From contig JANQGH010000043.1 in the NCBI GenBank assembly GCA_028277405.1, forward strand, positions 1 to 44,423: 44,423 nt of DNA, read 5' to 3'. Source of the DNA: Alphaproteobacteria bacterium. GTDB lineage: Bacteria; Pseudomonadota; Alphaproteobacteria; DSM-16000; Inquilinaceae. The notes beneath the pieces were generated by a model. The model made no database searches, had not been told where the DNA came from, and saw only the letters and a list, made by a program, of their open reading frames with translations. The translations under genes and the position numbers were made by a program. Position 1 is the first letter of the stretch; every line of letters begins with the position of its first letter. Positions 36,578-44,423 of this stretch are shown here, one piece after another.

Positions 36578-37118
36578 GCTCCGGCGATCCGGCCCTGGAT
36601 CAACGACATTGAACGAGTGGAACGCCGTCCTCTGGCCGCCTCAACTCAGTCTCGTGATCAGAAATTACCGTGCGCACGCCCGTATGCCGCTGGCCATTGG
36701 CATGTGGCCATAATGGGGCATTCGTCTGGAATGATTGGGTAAATACGTCACAGGACTTTAATACTTTGGCCCTGTGTAGTATATTAGGCACCTGGCTGGT
36801 CGAGCGGGAGTCCGGCCCCTTCTTTCGAAGGACACCCCTGAACCCTGATTGGAACGCTGCAATTTGGCGATCTGGTATTGGTATCGTGGCCGCGAAGCGA
36901 CCCTCTTTGGGGCCGGCGCGGCGGGTGGTGTTTTCAGTCTCGTGATGGGGCCAGAAAGCCTCAACTGAATAGGCGCAAGTAATCGGCCGTCCTCGCCAAT
37001 ATTGGCGGCGCTGGGTGGTCGATGCTCGAAGCGAGCTTGCGATGTTTGGTCGTGCAGGACACGACGCCCACAACGATGCCGGCCCTGGGCCGAGCCAAGA
37101 AAGTGAGTGAGTAAAAGA
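36578..37118. other. 541-bp non-coding stretch upstream of carD
   Basis: No convincing gene. An open frame at 36670-36945 has no recognisable domain or ribosome binding site. The stretch holds a 12-bp direct repeat (CAGTCTCGTGAT at 36647-36658 and 36935-36946), a 9-bp repeat GCCTCAACT (36638-36646 and 36958-36966), and a 14-bp palindrome at 36994-37007. An AT-rich TAGTATATTAG near 36777 could be a -10 element. It is long enough to hold a small RNA or a long leader for carD. Confidence 0.4.
36994..37007. promoter_or_regulatory. 14-bp palindrome CGCCAATATTGGCG upstream of carD
   Basis: A perfect palindrome 112 bp upstream of the carD start codon, suitable for a dimeric regulator. I do not recognise the regulator. 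It could also form a short hairpin in a leader RNA. Confidence 0.4.
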
Positions 37119-37616
37119 ATGGCGCAGCTTGAATACAAGGTTGGTGATTACGTGGTTTACCCGGCGCACGGGGTCGGACGTATTGAGGCCCTGGAAACCC
37201 ACTCCATCAGCGGGATGGAGGTCGAGCTTTATTCGATCAGTTTCGAAAAAGAACGCATGACGTTGAAGGTACCGACCAGCAAGGCTAAAAAGTCGGGTCT
37301 GAGAAGGCTGTCGTCGAAAGACCGGATCAAGACGGCGATGGAAACCCTGCGCGGGCGCAGCCGCGTTCGCCGCACGATGTGGAGCCGCCGGGCCCAGGAA
37401 TACGAGGCCAAGATCAATTCCGGCGATCCGGTTTCGATCGCCGAAGTCGTCCGCGACCTGCATCGCGCCGACGACCAGCCGGAACAGTCGTACAGCGAGC
37501 GCCAAATCTATCAGGCGGCGCTTGAGCGCCTGGCCCGCGAACTGGCCGCCGTGGAGCGCATTGACGATCTGAAGGCGACCGAGCGGCTGGAGCAGGTGCT
37601 GCGCAAGGTCGCCTGA
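37119..37616 (+). CDS. carD: CarD-family transcriptional regulator
   Basis: The 165-aa product has the N-terminal RNA-polymerase-interacting domain (YKVGDYVVYPAHGVGRIEALET, Tudor-like) and the helical C-terminal DNA-binding part. CarD binds the RNA polymerase beta subunit and stabilises open promoter complexes at rRNA and other promoters. The ATG at 37119 is chosen over the GTG at 37107 because it gives the standard N-terminus. A strong intrinsic terminator follows 27 nt after the stop. Confidence 0.93.
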   Translation: MAQLEYKVGDYVVYPAHGVGRIEALETHSISGMEVELYSISFEKERMTLKVPTSKAKKSGLRRLSSKDRIKTAMETLRGRSRVRRTMWSRRAQEYEAKINSGDPVSIAEVVRDLHRADDQPEQSYSERQIYQAALERLARELAAVERIDDLKATERLEQVLRKVA

Positions 37617-37643
37617 CGCGAGGCTCTGAGAATTCGAATGATT

Positions 37644-37671
37644 GGGGCGGTCCTGATGACCGCCCCTTTTT
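37644..37671 (+). terminator. Rho-independent terminator after carD
   Basis: GGGGCGGTC (37644-37652) pairs perfectly with GACCGCCCC (37658-37666) around CTGAT, followed by TTTTT. It is a textbook intrinsic terminator for carD on the plus strand and separates it from the convergent sugar operon. Confidence 0.95.
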
Positions 37672-37690
37672 GCATGGGGAAGGGCGGCGC

Positions 37691-38845
37691 CTAGGCTGCC
37701 TTGCTGTCCGCCTGCAGGAAGACCTCTTCGCCAGAGCCTAGCGGCAGCGGTGCCGGGCGTTCGGGCCTGGTTTCGATCACGACATGACGGCCCGTGTCGC
37801 TGGCGGTCTGAAGACCTTCCATGACTTCCATTGTGTGCAGTGCCAAAGCACCCGAGGCCCTGTGCGGTCGGCCGGCGTGGATGGCTGCGGCCATGTCCAA
37901 AAGGCCGATCATGCGGTAGTCGGCGACCATGTCACCCTTCGATGTCGGCCGGTTCGGCGTGCCGAACGGAAAGGCCTCGATGTCGACGGCCTGCCAGTCA
38001 CCGTCTTGTTCACTGATCTCGACATCGCCGCCAAAGAAGTTCGGGTCGGGCACCAGCAGGCTGCCCTCGGTGCCGTAGATCTCGAAAGGCAGCCTGGTGT
38101 GCTTCCAGACGTCCCACGATGCGGTCAGGGTGACGTTGGCCCCGCTGACGAATTCCAGGACGCCGTTGACGCTGGTCGCCACCTCCACGTCGATAAGGCT
38201 GCCGGCCAGCGGCTCGCTGGTCACGGTTCGCTTCGGCAAGCCGCGCGTCGCGACGGCCGTCACCCGGGCGACCGGCCCCAGCAGATTGATGAGTTGGGTG
38301 AAGTAATAGGGGCCGACATCCAGGATAGGGCCGCCGCCCGGCTTGAAGAAGAACTCCGGATTGGGGTGCCAATGCTCCATGCCGCGCGAAATCACGGCGG
38401 CGGCGCCCGCCACCACCCGGCCGATCTTGCCGTCATCGATGGCGCGCCTCGCCGCCTGGTGAGCCGCCCCCATGAACGTGTCGGGGGCCGAGCCGACGCG
38501 TAGCCCCTTGGCCCCGGCGAGTTCGAGCACCTGCCTCGCGTCGGCCAGCCGGGCGGCCAAGGGCTTCTCGGTATAGACGTGCTTGCCCGCCTCCAAGATC
38601 CGCCGGCTGACCTCAGCATGCGCCAGGGGGACGGTCAGGTTGATGACGATCGAGACGGCCTTGTCGGCCAAAAGTGCATCGACCGACATGGCCTTGGCGC
38701 CGTAGGTTTCGGCCTTCTCCTCCGCCAACTCGTGCTTGAGGTCCGCGCAGGTCGTCGCCGACACGATCTTGGAACTTGCGGCGCCTTTGAAGTAGCTGTC
38801 GGAGATGTTGCCGCATCCGATGATGCCGATTGCAACGGGGGGCAT
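37691..38845 (-). CDS. Gfo/Idh/MocA-family oxidoreductase
   Basis: The 384-aa product has an N-terminal NAD(P)-binding Rossmann fold (GIIGCGNIS, residues 7-15), the family motif with EKPLA near residue 95 (the Lys is the usual catalytic or substrate-binding residue), and the C-terminal alpha/beta domain with GGGPILDVGPYY. The family oxidises or reduces sugar hydroxyls, for example at C3 of glycosides or on inositols. AAGGAAG precedes the ATG at 38845; the longer open frame to 39031 overlaps the previous gene. Last gene of the sugar transport operon, hence a catabolic role is likely. Confidence 0.9.
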   Translation of the reverse strand: MPPVAIGIIGCGNISDSYFKGAASSKIVSATTCADLKHELAEEKAETYGAKAMSVDALLADKAVSIVINLTVPLAHAEVSRRILEAGKHVYTEKPLAARLADARQVLELAGAKGLRVGSAPDTFMGAAHQAARRAIDDGKIGRVVAGAAAVISRGMEHWHPNPEFFFKPGGGPILDVGPYYFTQLINLLGPVARVTAVATRGLPKRTVTSEPLAGSLIDVEVATSVNGVLEFVSGANVTLTASWDVWKHTRLPFEIYGTEGSLLVPDPNFFGGDVEISEQDGDWQAVDIEAFPFGTPNRPTSKGDMVADYRMIGLLDMAAAIHAGRPHRASGALALHTMEVMEGLQTASDTGRHVVIETRPERPAPLPLGSGEEVFLQADSKAA

Positions 38846-38879
38846 GGGGGACTTCCTTGAGGGCGGGCGTTGAGCCGGA

Positions 38880-39650
38880 TCAGACCGCATTGGCCTTGAG
38901 ATAGGCGCGGCTGGCGGCGGCAAAGCCTGCCGGATCGGCGGGCTTGTCGTGCTCGACCACCATCCATTCGGCGCCAAGTTCGCGGCAAAGCGGCCAGAGC
39001 GCGGTCCAGTCGAGCGTGCCCGCGCCGACATCGGACCAGCCGTCCTGATCCAGATTTTGGCCGGCGGGCGCGATGTCCTTCACATGGGCGGCGACCAGGC
39101 GGTTGGCATGGCGCCTAAGCGCGTCCTCGACCGACGTGCCGCTGCGGGCGATCCAGGCGACATCGGCCTCCCAGGCTAGAGGGGCTGAACCCGCCCCGGC
39201 AAAGAGCGCGTCCAGCGCGGTTTCTCCCGGCGCGACCTCGGCGAAATCCCAATCGTGATTGTGAAAGCCCAGTATGATGCCCTCGCCGGAGAAGCGTTCG
39301 GCCATGCGGCCAAGTTCGGCCCCGATGCCGTGCCAATAGTCGCGGCCCCTGTTAGCGCGTTCATCGCCCGGGACCGCCGGCATGAAGGCCTGGCCGATTT
39401 CCAGCACCTGGCAGGCCTCGATCACCGCATCGATGTCCTGCCGCAGCGCGTCCAGGCCGACATGTGTCGTGGGCGCGGTCAGGCCTTCGGCGGCCAGGGC
39501 CTGGCGCGTGCCCTGCGGGTCGGCGAGGTGGCCGCCGATGGGCTCCACCCGCTCGTAGCCGGCTTGGCGCGCGATCGCCAGTTGGGCCGGCAGATCGCCG
39601 ACATCGCGCAGCGTCCAAAGCTGCAGGGACAGCACGTCGTCAACAGACAC
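38880..39650 (-). CDS. Sugar phosphate isomerase/epimerase, xylose-isomerase-like TIM barrel
   Basis: The 256-aa product belongs to the AP endonuclease 2/xylose isomerase-like TIM barrel family (COG1082): SLQLWTLRD at the start, GFHNHDWDF with metal-ligand His/Asp positions, and VAAHVKD near residue 190. Members isomerise or epimerise sugars or keto-sugars, and some act on 3-keto-glycosides. The GTG start has GGAGAG a few bases upstream. It lies between the ABC ATPase and the Gfo/Idh gene, forming a two-enzyme module. Confidence 0.87.
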   Translation of the reverse strand: MSVDDVLSLQLWTLRDVGDLPAQLAIARQAGYERVEPIGGHLADPQGTRQALAAEGLTAPTTHVGLDALRQDIDAVIEACQVLEIGQAFMPAVPGDERANRGRDYWHGIGAELGRMAERFSGEGIILGFHNHDWDFAEVAPGETALDALFAGAGSAPLAWEADVAWIARSGTSVEDALRRHANRLVAAHVKDIAPAGQNLDQDGWSDVGAGTLDWTALWPLCRELGAEWMVVEHDKPADPAGFAAASRAYLKANAV

Positions 39651-39714
39651 TCATCTCTCCATCGGGCATCGGGTGTTCCGGCCGGGATCGATCATGGCCG
39701 AAAGGGCATTTGAC

Positions 39715-40803
39715 TTAAACGCGGTTCTCTGTGTTTGGGTCGAACAGCGACAGCTTTTCGGTCGGAACCGCCAGGCGTGCCGTCTCGCCGACCCGCTTGC
39801 CATCGTCGGCCTTCAGCCGAACGCTGACCCGATGGCCGGCGACGTCGAACCAGGCCAAACTATCCGCTCCCATCGGTTCGACAAAGAGGGTTTTGCCCTC
39901 CAGGGCCGGACCGTCGTTCACAAGCTCGATATCCTCCGGCCGCAAGCCGACGGTGATCTCGCCCGCCTTGGCCGGCGCGGCGAAGGCATAGCTGCCGACG
40001 TCGACCGCCTGTTGACCACCGCCGAGGCCCGGCAGTTCCAGGCCGACGCCCGCACCGTTCGGCGCCAGGGTGCCGGGCAGAAAGTTCATCGAGGGCGAGC
40101 CGATGAAGCCGGCGACAAACAGCGAGGCCGGTCGTTGGTAGAGGTCCTCCGGGTGGCCGAACTGCTCCACCACGCCTGCGCGCATGAGGGCGATGTGGGT
40201 CGCCAACGTCATGGCCTCGATCTGGTCGTGCGTGACGTAAATCATGGTCGCGCCCAGCGTCTGGTGCAGGCGCTTGATCTCCACACGCATTTCCGTGCGC
40301 AGCTTGGCGTCCAGGTTGGAAAGCGGCTCGTCGAACAGATAGACCGGCGTCTTGCGCACCAGCGCCCGGCCGATGGCGACGCGCTGGCGCTGGCCGCCGG
40401 AAAGCTGGGACGGCTTGCGGTCGAGCAGGTTCTCGATCTGCAAGAGGCGCGCCGCCCAGTTCACCCGCTGGTCGATCTCGGCCTTGGGCGTCCGGTTGAC
40501 GCGCAGGCCGAACGACATGTTGCCGGCGACGGTCATGGTCGGATAAAGGGCATAAGACTGGAACACCATGGCGATGTCGCGCTTGGCCGGCTCCACATGG
40601 GTCACGTCCCGACCGCCCAGCTCGATACCGCCCTCTTGGATTTCCTCCAGCCCGGCGATGGCGCTCAGCAGGGTGGACTTGCCGCAGCCAGACGGGCCCA
40701 GCAGAACCGTGAACTCCCCCGATCCGATGGCGAGATCGACGTTCTTGAGCACCTGCAAAGCGCCATAGAACTTGTTCACGTTTTGAATGCGAATGGTCGA
40801 CAT
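39715..40803 (-). CDS. ABC transporter ATP-binding protein, MalK/UgpC type
   Basis: The 362-aa ATPase energises carbohydrate import. Walker A GPSGCGKS is at 36-43, the signature LSGGQRQR near 134, and Walker B VYLFDEP near 156, followed by the D-loop and switch His (YVTHDQ). The C-terminal about 120 residues form the OB-like regulatory domain of MalK-type ATPases. It is adjacent to the two permease genes. The substrate is a sugar or glycoside, not determinable here. Confidence 0.94.
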   Translation of the reverse strand: MSTIRIQNVNKFYGALQVLKNVDLAIGSGEFTVLLGPSGCGKSTLLSAIAGLEEIQEGGIELGGRDVTHVEPAKRDIAMVFQSYALYPTMTVAGNMSFGLRVNRTPKAEIDQRVNWAARLLQIENLLDRKPSQLSGGQRQRVAIGRALVRKTPVYLFDEPLSNLDAKLRTEMRVEIKRLHQTLGATMIYVTHDQIEAMTLATHIALMRAGVVEQFGHPEDLYQRPASLFVAGFIGSPSMNFLPGTLAPNGAGVGLELPGLGGGQQAVDVGSYAFAAPAKAGEITVGLRPEDIELVNDGPALEGKTLFVEPMGADSLAWFDVAGHRVSVRLKADDGKRVGETARLAVPTEKLSLFDPNTENRV

Positions 40804-40807
40804 TGGC

Positions 40808-41713
40808 CTAACCTTTCACGGCGCCGGCGGTGATGCCGCGCACGAAATAGCGACCCGACAGGAAGTAGACGATCAGCGGCGGCAGCGCGGTCAGCATGGT
40901 CGCGGCCATGTCGACATTGAAGGTGCGCTCGCCCGTGACACTGCCGACGATGTTGTTGAGTTGGACGGTCATGGGCAGGTTTTCACGTCCGGCGAAGATC
41001 AGGCCCAGCAGATAGTCGTTCCAGATGCCGGTGACCTGAAGGATCAGGGCCACGATCAGGATGTTCGTCGACATCGGCAGCATGATGGAAAAGAAGATCC
41101 GGAAGAAGCCCGCGCCGTCGATGCGGGCGGCCTTGATCAGCTCGATCGGTATGCCCGAATAGAAGTTTCGGAAGATCAGGGTCAGGACCGGCAGGCCGAA
41201 AATGATGTGCACGACGATGATCCCCGGCAGGGAGCCGTAAAGGCCGACGGTGCTGAGGATCCGGACCATCGGGTAGAGGATGACCTGATAGGGGATGAAG
41301 GCGCCCAACATGAGCGCACCCAGGATCAGTTCAGAGCCTTTGAAGCGCCATTGGGCCAGGGCATAGCCGTTGATCGCCGCGATCAGGATCGAGAAGATCA
41401 CGCTCGGCACCAGGATCTTCACCGAGTTCCAGAAGCCGACCCTGATGCCCTCGCAATTGCGGCCGGTGCAGGCGGAGGTCCAGGCCTCGGCCCAGGCGGC
41501 GAAGCTGGGGTCGATCGGCAGGTCGAAAATGTCGCCGGCCCTGATCTCGTCCATCGGCTTCAACGAGGTGTTGAAGACGATCAAGAGCGGGATCAGGAAG
41601 AACAGGGCCGAGATGATCAGAAAGGCGTAGAGGCCGATACGGCCCGGTGTGATCTGAAAGCCCCTCGGCTTCGGCGCGCTGGTCACGGCCACCTGATCGA
41701 CGGCGACGGTCAT
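40808..41713 (-). CDS. Carbohydrate ABC transporter permease, MalG type
   Basis: The 301-aa product has six predicted membrane helices and the EAA loop (IELIKAARIDGAGFFRIFF) that docks to the ATPase. The soluble loop after the first helix contains two Cys (CTGRNCEG). It overlaps the other permease gene by 4 bp (41710-41713). It pairs with the MalF-type permease to form the channel of a CUT1-family importer. Confidence 0.93.
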   Translation of the reverse strand: MTVAVDQVAVTSAPKPRGFQITPGRIGLYAFLIISALFFLIPLLIVFNTSLKPMDEIRAGDIFDLPIDPSFAAWAEAWTSACTGRNCEGIRVGFWNSVKILVPSVIFSILIAAINGYALAQWRFKGSELILGALMLGAFIPYQVILYPMVRILSTVGLYGSLPGIIVVHIIFGLPVLTLIFRNFYSGIPIELIKAARIDGAGFFRIFFSIMLPMSTNILIVALILQVTGIWNDYLLGLIFAGRENLPMTVQLNNIVGSVTGERTFNVDMAATMLTALPPLIVYFLSGRYFVRGITAGAVKG

Positions 41714-42579
41714 GACCGCCTCCGCACCAGATAGAAGTAGGGCGCAAGCGCGGCGATGACGGCCATCAGCATCATGACGGCGGCGGCGGAGGCCTGGCCG
41801 ATATTGGCCCGTTCGAACGCGGCGTCGACGACGAACTTCGCCGGCAGATCGGAGGCAAAGCCGGGGCCGCCATTGGTAAGCGCCACGACCAGGTCAAAGC
41901 TCTTCACCACCGTGATCGCCAGCAGCACGACACAGGTGATCACCAGGGGCTGTAATTGCGGCAGGATCACGCTGACGTAAGCCCGCCAGGTGGGAATGCC
42001 GTCCATCTTGGTGGCTTTCCAGACATCCCGGTCGATCGACCGGAGGCCGGCCAGCATGATCGCCATGATCAGCCCGGAACCTTGCCAGATGGCGGCGATA
42101 ACGATCGTGTAGATGGCCATGTCGCGATCGACCAGCCAGTCGAACTCGAATGTCTCCCAGCCCAGCGAGCGAACGAAGGACTGCAGCCCGTCCGTCGGGT
42201 CGAGGAACCATCGCCAGGCCAGGCCGGTGACGATGAACGACATGGACAGCGGATACAAAAAGATGGTGCGGAAGGCGCCTTCCATCCGCACCTTGGTGTC
42301 GATCAGGACGGCCAGCAGCGTGCCCAAGGCCAGCGCGCCGGTAATAAACAGCACGCCGAAAATGAACATGTTGGCAAAGGAGACGTGCCAGCGATTGTCG
42401 CCCCACAGCCGGTCATATTGGGCAAGGCCGACAAGGTCGTAGTTCGGCAACATGCCTGACCGGGTAAACGAGACGTAAATCGTCCAGGCCATGCAGCCGT
42501 AGAAGCAGACGGTCATGGCAATGATCGTCGGCGTCAACACCGCCTTGGATGTGAGATTTCGCCCGAGTGCGCCAACCAT
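41710..42579 (-). CDS. Carbohydrate ABC transporter permease, MalF type
   Basis: The 289-aa product has six membrane helices and an EAA-type loop (DRDVWKATKMDGIPTWRAYV). It is the first permease gene after the binding-protein gene, separated by 72 nt containing a strong hairpin. Together with the MalG-type protein it forms the heterodimeric transmembrane channel. Confidence 0.93.
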   Translation of the reverse strand: MVGALGRNLTSKAVLTPTIIAMTVCFYGCMAWTIYVSFTRSGMLPNYDLVGLAQYDRLWGDNRWHVSFANMFIFGVLFITGALALGTLLAVLIDTKVRMEGAFRTIFLYPLSMSFIVTGLAWRWFLDPTDGLQSFVRSLGWETFEFDWLVDRDMAIYTIVIAAIWQGSGLIMAIMLAGLRSIDRDVWKATKMDGIPTWRAYVSVILPQLQPLVITCVVLLAITVVKSFDLVVALTNGGPGFASDLPAKFVVDAAFERANIGQASAAAVMMLMAVIAALAPYFYLVRRRS

Positions 42580-42608
42580 GTCTCGCCCTCACCTTGTTGA
42601 TGAAGATT

Positions 42609-42638
42609 GGGCCGGAGTGTCAGGCGACACCCCGGCCC
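42609..42638 (-). other. Strong intercistronic hairpin after the ABC binding-protein gene
   Basis: Bases 42609-42621 pair with 42626-42638 (12 pairs with one A-C mismatch, 4-nt loop). No T-run follows on the minus strand. As with the TRAP operon hairpin near the other end of the window, it lies right after the solute-binding-protein gene and probably raises the receptor-to-permease ratio by protecting the upstream message. Confidence 0.55.
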
Positions 42639-42651
42639 GTCACCATAGTGG

Positions 42652-43896
42652 TTAGGAGTCGGCGTTGGCGACGATGTCGGAGAAGCGCTCGGCCGCTTCT
42701 TCGGCGGTCATCGACGGGTCGTTCCAGTATTCGGTCACCAGATCGGTGACCTGACCCTCGACATCGTTGCTGAACGCCAGCGCCATGTTGGGCAGTTGCG
42801 CGTCGGGGTCGCTGACGATTTGCTCGCCGATCGCCGCGCACGCATCGATCGCGCCGGCGTCTGCGTCCAGCCGTGCGGGCAGGGCGCCCTTATGGCGGTT
42901 GAACTCGACCTGATGCGCCGGGTCCATCATGATCTCGGCCAGCATGGTCTGGGCTGCGGTCGCGTCGTCTTCGTCAAGGACCGGGAAGGTGAAGACGTCG
43001 ACGACCAGCACGTAGGCGTCGCGCGTGCCCGGCGCCATGTGGCAGCCATAATCCTCGCCCGCGACCAGACCGGCCGCGTTGAACTCGCCCTTGGCCCAGT
43101 CGCCCATGATCTGGATCGCGGCCTCGTTGTTGGCCACCATCATGGTGGCTTCGTTCCAAAGCCGGCCGGGGCTGCCCTCATCGACATAGTCGCGCAAACG
43201 GCCGAACAGCTCGAAGGCTTCGACCATCTGCGGGCCACCGGCAGCTTCGACATCATGGTCGACAAAGACCTGCCGGTAATAGTCACGGCCACCCGCAGCG
43301 ATGATGATCGTGCGGAACAGCAGCGATTCCTGCCAAGGCTGGCCGCCGAGTGCGAGCGGTGTATAGCCGGCCGCCTGGATCTGATCGGCGACGGCGAAGA
43401 AATCGTCCCAGGTTTCCGGGGGCTCGACGCCGACCTCGTCGAAGATCGCGGTCGAGTACCACATCCAGTTGTCGGCATGGATGTTCACCGGCACGGCATA
43501 GAAGTTGCCGTCATGGGTGGCGTTCTCGACGATCAGCGGCGGCAGGTTATCGGTCCAATTGCCGGCCTCGGCCAGATCGTTAAGCGGGCGCAGCAGGCCT
43601 TCCTCGGCCAACTGCTGCACGGCGACGCCGATGTTCCACTGCATGGCTGTCGGCGGCTCGCCACCGGCAATGCGGGTCATGGCCGAGGCACGTGCCGCCT
43701 GGCCGCCGACCATGGCGCTGTCGACCCAGGTGCCGCCCGCGTCTTCAAAGGCATCGGCGAAGACGCCGATCGCGCGGGACTCGCCGCCGCTGGTCCACCA
43801 GTGAATGACGTCGGCCGTCTGCGCGTTCGCCATGGCCGCCGGCAGCAATGCCGTCATCACCGCCGCGCCACCAAGTAGAACCGATTTTCTGGTCAT
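42652..43896 (-). CDS. ABC transporter sugar-binding protein, extracellular type 1
   Basis: The 414-aa product has a Sec signal peptide (to about residue 26, AMANAQ) and an extracellular solute-binding protein family 1 body (HWWTSGGESRAIGVFADAFE, then GEPPTAMQWNIG, and the later IQIMGDWAKGEF), similar to glucose/mannose or oligosaccharide receptors. GGGAGGAG precedes the ATG. First gene of the minus-strand sugar operon; the shared regulatory region with the divergent glycosidase contains LacI-type palindromes. Confidence 0.93.
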   Translation of the reverse strand: MTRKSVLLGGAAVMTALLPAAMANAQTADVIHWWTSGGESRAIGVFADAFEDAGGTWVDSAMVGGQAARASAMTRIAGGEPPTAMQWNIGVAVQQLAEEGLLRPLNDLAEAGNWTDNLPPLIVENATHDGNFYAVPVNIHADNWMWYSTAIFDEVGVEPPETWDDFFAVADQIQAAGYTPLALGGQPWQESLLFRTIIIAAGGRDYYRQVFVDHDVEAAGGPQMVEAFELFGRLRDYVDEGSPGRLWNEATMMVANNEAAIQIMGDWAKGEFNAAGLVAGEDYGCHMAPGTRDAYVLVVDVFTFPVLDEDDATAAQTMLAEIMMDPAHQVEFNRHKGALPARLDADAGAIDACAAIGEQIVSDPDAQLPNMALAFSNDVEGQVTDLVTEYWNDPSMTAEEAAERFSDIVANADS

Positions 43897-43982
43897 CTTG
43901 CTCCTCCCTCAGGTCCTTCACGGACAGATTGGTTGATGATTCTGGCGCAGCGTTCGGCGACGTTGCCTTGCCGCACTGCAAA

Positions 43983-43998
43983 ATCGTAACGTTACGAT
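43983..43998. promoter_or_regulatory. LacI-family-type operator 1, 16-bp palindrome
   Basis: ATCGTAACGTTACGAT is a perfect palindrome with a central CG, the hallmark of LacI/GalR-family operators. It lies 87 bp upstream of the binding-protein start and between divergent sugar genes. No LacI gene is inside the window, so the regulator may be encoded beyond the right edge. Confidence 0.75.
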
Positions 43999-44068
43999 AA
44001 TCCAAATGCCACTTCGATTCAATAGCCAATTTTTCTTGGAAAATTGGGGATAATCGCTTATTCATCAA

Positions 44069-44086
44069 AATCGGAACGTTTGTATT
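44069..44086. promoter_or_regulatory. LacI-family-type operator 2, imperfect
   Basis: AATCGGAACGTTTGTATT resembles operator 1 (shared AATCG, AACGTT core, and AT end) with a degraded right half. Its centre is 87 bp from that of operator 1, about eight helical turns, which would allow looping between the two. It is nearer the divergent glycosidase gene. Confidence 0.45.
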
Positions 44087-44146
44087 TTGGCTTGGTTGCG
44101 TGGCTTGACCGCAGGCCGAGCCTCAAGGCCCACCTAGGAGGGCGCG

Positions 44147-44423
44147 TTGACTGATTTTCCATCGGATTTTGTCTGGGGGACCGCGACTTCCGCCTATCAG
44201 ATCGAAGGCGCGGTGCACGAAGACGGTCGCGGACCAAGCGTCTGGGACACGTTCAGCCATACACCCGGGCGGACCCGTAACGGCGACACGGGCGATATCG
44301 CCTGCGACCATTATCACCGATATGGCGACGACATCGACCTGATGGCTGATCTGGGTGTCGGCGCCTATCGCTTTTCCGTCGCCTGGCCGCGCGTGCTGCC
44401 GCAGGGGCGCGGTGAGGCGAATG
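44147..44423 (+). CDS. Glycoside hydrolase family 1 beta-glucosidase (N-terminal part, runs off the window)
   Basis: The visible 92 codons begin with a TTG start preceded by AGGAGGG and encode the GH1 N-terminal signature: [20 protein letters not shown], then [12 protein letters not shown] and [18 protein letters not shown] followed by [14 protein letters not shown]1 enzymes are retaining beta-glycosidases using two glutamates, which lie beyond the window end. It is divergent from the sugar ABC operon and shares its operators. It probably hydrolyses imported beta-glucosides in the cytoplasm; no signal peptide is visible. Confidence 0.9.
   Translation, partial: MTDFPSDFVWGTATSAYQIEGAVHEDGRGPSVWDTFSHTPGRTRNGDTGDIACDHYHRYGDDIDLMADLGVGAYRFSVAWPRVLPQGRGEAN

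Noticed and set aside
36670..36945. 91-codon open frame in the gap upstream of carD
   Set aside because: No ribosome binding site, no recognisable domain and unusual residue composition; treated as non-coding.

Overview
The window reads as a high-GC alphaproteobacterial chromosome segment, probably Rhodospirillales or a related free-living lineage. The best evidence is the block chvI-chvG-(insert)-hprK-rapZ-EIIA(Man)-ptsH-ptsI-ahcY (15066-24955, minus strand), whose order is conserved in alphaproteobacteria. The short C-terminal-type HprK, the 7Fe FdxA ferredoxin, a SUV3-type helicase next to an S4-domain protein, and CarD fit the same group.

Region 1 (187-11887) is a catabolic cluster. It encodes a DAO-type flavoenzyme, a complete TRAP transporter (binding protein, small and large permease), both subunits of an ATP-dependent hydantoinase/oxoprolinase, a LysR regulator, and a three-subunit flavoprotein dehydrogenase of the HcnABC/opine/hydroxyproline dehydrogenase type. 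The likely logic is uptake of an anionic cyclic amide or imide, ring opening by HyuAB, and oxidation of the released (N-substituted) amino acid by membrane-linked flavoenzymes. The substrate cannot be read from sequence.

Region 2 (11888-12864) is gene-poor and looks like an integration scar. It holds an intact tRNA-Arg(CCG), a second 40-bp copy of that tRNA's 5' half 179 bp away, a tRNA-3'-end-like fragment, and five copies of the octamer GCTTACGC, two of them forming a perfect hairpin. This suggests that region 1 lies on or beside a genomic island.

Region 3 (12857-16367) has kynureninase-like and tryptophan 2,3-dioxygenase genes (divergent), then ahcY with a 16-bp palindrome upstream. Region 4 (16507-24955) is the regulatory PTS plus ChvG/ChvI two-component system. 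It is interrupted between chvG and hprK by a secreted SH3/PPC-repeat protein gene and a 263-bp MITE-like element with 32-bp perfect terminal inverted repeats.

Region 5 (25168-37616) is mostly housekeeping: proline iminopeptidase, a thermonuclease-like protein, an orphan DUF2282/bufferin-like small exported protein, HtpG with a heat-shock-type promoter, two tandem secreted paralogues of unknown function, a SUV3-like helicase, an S4 protein, a TerB-like protein, ferredoxin and CarD, closed by a textbook terminator at 37644-37671.

Region 6 (37691-44423) is a sugar or glycoside operon on the minus strand: ABC binding protein, two permeases, ATPase, a xylose-isomerase-like TIM barrel and a Gfo/Idh/MocA dehydrogenase. 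It is divergent from a GH1 glycosidase that runs off the window. Two LacI-type palindromes lie in the shared intergenic region. No CRISPR array, rRNA operon or complete transposase was found.
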